From positions 806,001 to 870,000 of the forward strand of contig NZ_RRCO01000001.1 in assembly GCF_003862475.1 (NCBI RefSeq): 64,000 nucleotides of DNA, read 5' to 3'. Shown in pieces: positions 63,181 to 64,000 of the stretch. The notes beneath the pieces were generated by a model. That model worked only from the letters and a program-made list of their open reading frames with translations. It did no database searches and was not told the origin of the DNA. Position 1 is the stretch's first letter. The number at the start of each line of letters is the position of its first letter. Both the position numbers and the translations under genes were made by a program. This DNA comes from Lachnoanaerobaculum gingivalis. GTDB taxonomy: Bacteria; Bacillota; Clostridia; Lachnospirales; Lachnospiraceae.

Positions 63181-64000
63181 TTAATCTGTCAGCGCCACCT
63201 TTAGGACTTCTTTTATATCCTTGACATATACGATTTCCAAACCTTCTGTGATTTCTGCCGACAATTCTGATACATCCACTTCGTTTTCCTTTGGAACACA
63301 TACTGTCTTTACTCCCGCAAGCTTGGCAGCCAGGAGCTTTTCTTTTAAACCGCCTATAGGAAGCACCTTGCCCCTTAGAGTTATCTCTCCTGTCATTGCC
63401 ACATCGGCTCTCACTCTTTTTCCTGTGATGGCTGAAATGATTGCGGTGGTCATTGTCACACCTGCACTTGGACCGTCCTTAGGTACGGCACCCTCAGGTA
63501 TATGTAAATGTATATCGTTCCTTTCAAAGAATCCGTCTTCTATATCATATTCCTTCGCCATGCTTCTTACAAGGCTCTTTGAGATTCCGGCACTCTCCTT
63601 CATTACATCGCCCATATTTCCTGTAAGTGTAAGTACTCCTTTTCCGGGCATTATATTTACCTCAATACTTAAAGTATCTCCGCCTACACTTGTCCACGCA
63701 AGTCCTGTAACCATTCCGACCTGTGGCTCTTTTTCAACCTCATCATGTCTTACCTTTTCTTTTCCGAGGTATTTACCGATGTTTTTTTCTGTTATCTTAA
63801 AACTCTTTTTACCCTCAAGTGATTCTCTGGCACATTTTCTGCAGATATCCCCAATCCTTCTTGAAAGGTTTCTGACTCCGGCCTCTCTGGTATAGTTGTG
63901 GATTATCTTCTTTATAGCCTTATCACTGAAATGAATTCCCTTATCCTTCATACCGTTTGCTTCCACTTCCTTCGGAACAAGGTAACTTTTGGCAATATGA
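63181..64000 (-). CDS. lon: ATP-dependent protease Lon (C-terminal part; start outside the window)
   Basis: The frame is open to the window edge, beginning IAKSYLVPKEVEANG. Visible are the end of the AAA+ lid (TREAGVRNLSRRIGDICRK) and the protease domain, with the catalytic Ser in PKDGPSAGVTMTTA and Lys in LPIGGLKEKLLAAKLAG. The apparent internal start at 63966 is a GTG within the frame, not the true start. Confidence 0.96.
   Translation of the reverse strand, partial: HIAKSYLVPKEVEANGMKDKGIHFSDKAIKKIIHNYTREAGVRNLSRRIGDICRKCARESLEGKKSFKITEKNIGKYLGKEKVRHDEVEKEPQVGMVTGLAWTSVGGDTLSIEVNIMPGKGVLTLTGNMGDVMKESAGISKSLVRSMAKEYDIEDGFFERNDIHLHIPEGAVPKDGPSAGVTMTTAIISAITGKRVRADVAMTGEITLRGKVLPIGGLKEKLLAAKLAGVKTVCVPKENEVDVSELSAEITEGLEIVYVKDIKEVLKVALTD

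Noticed and set aside
63221-63895. Plus-strand 224-codon frame
   Set aside because: Antisense to lon; its length comes from codon bias of the real gene.

Overview
No tRNA, rRNA, CRISPR array or prophage is visible. The window is AT-rich and gene-dense, with strong GGAGG-type ribosome binding sites and TTGACA/TATAAT promoters. Its families (FabK-type fatty acid synthesis, acetyl-CoA to butyryl-CoA genes with EtfAB, Ni-CODH-family CooS, ScpAB, DacF-like carboxypeptidase) point to an anaerobic butyrate-forming Clostridia, most likely a Lachnospiraceae member. That placement is an inference from gene content, since no 16S gene is present.

Layout. 1-3.4 kb: a TetR regulator and an ABC exporter (ATPase plus a permease cut by the window edge). 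3.5-10.6 kb: an LRAT-fold protein below a long minus-strand operon (D-Ala-D-Ala carboxypeptidase, phosphoesterase, scpA, scpB, dut, TPR lipoprotein, hflX). 10.8-21.2 kb: a type II fatty-acid operon fabH-acpP-fabK-fabD-fabG-fabF-accB-fabZ-accC-accDA(fused)-FMN oxidoreductase, headed by two tandem FabT-like operators. 21.2-26.6 kb: an M14-type deacylase, then plus-strand cstA and a MoxR/VWA pair. 26.64-28.70 kb: a complete IS1182-family element. 28.7-37.0 kb: a 39-residue membrane microprotein with its own promoter, then a nickel/urease operon amiS-ureABC-ureEFGD-cbiM(N)QO preceded by an attenuator-like hairpin. 37.4-39.6 kb: a monocistronic cooS under a perfect consensus promoter, with a His-rich N-terminus and one canonical active-site cysteine replaced by aspartate. 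39.8-49.3 kb: butyrate metabolism, bcd-etfB-etfA and crt-hbd on minus, divergent from thl-atoD-atoA and atoE on plus. 49.3-58.0 kb: a CaCA exchanger, a polysaccharide deacetylase, a 3D-domain wall protein, a DsbA-like protein, an HMA protein, an erythromycin-esterase-like protein, a HEAT-like hypothetical, an AI-2E-family exporter and an M18 aminopeptidase. 58.1-64 kb: a Bce-type peptide-antibiotic module (bceRS, bceAB), engB and the 3' end of lon.

How it works together. The fatty-acid operon converts acetyl-CoA through malonyl-CoA into acyl-ACP. The butyrate genes convert two acetyl-CoA to butyryl-CoA, and AtoDA/AtoE can exchange CoA with short-chain acids and move them across the membrane. 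The urea channel, urease, its nickel chaperones and the ECF nickel transporter form one transcription unit, so urea entry, hydrolysis and nickel supply should be co-expressed. The neighbouring cooS product may be a further nickel user, but its altered cluster site means it could instead be a hybrid-cluster enzyme. That is the most unusual gene in the window.
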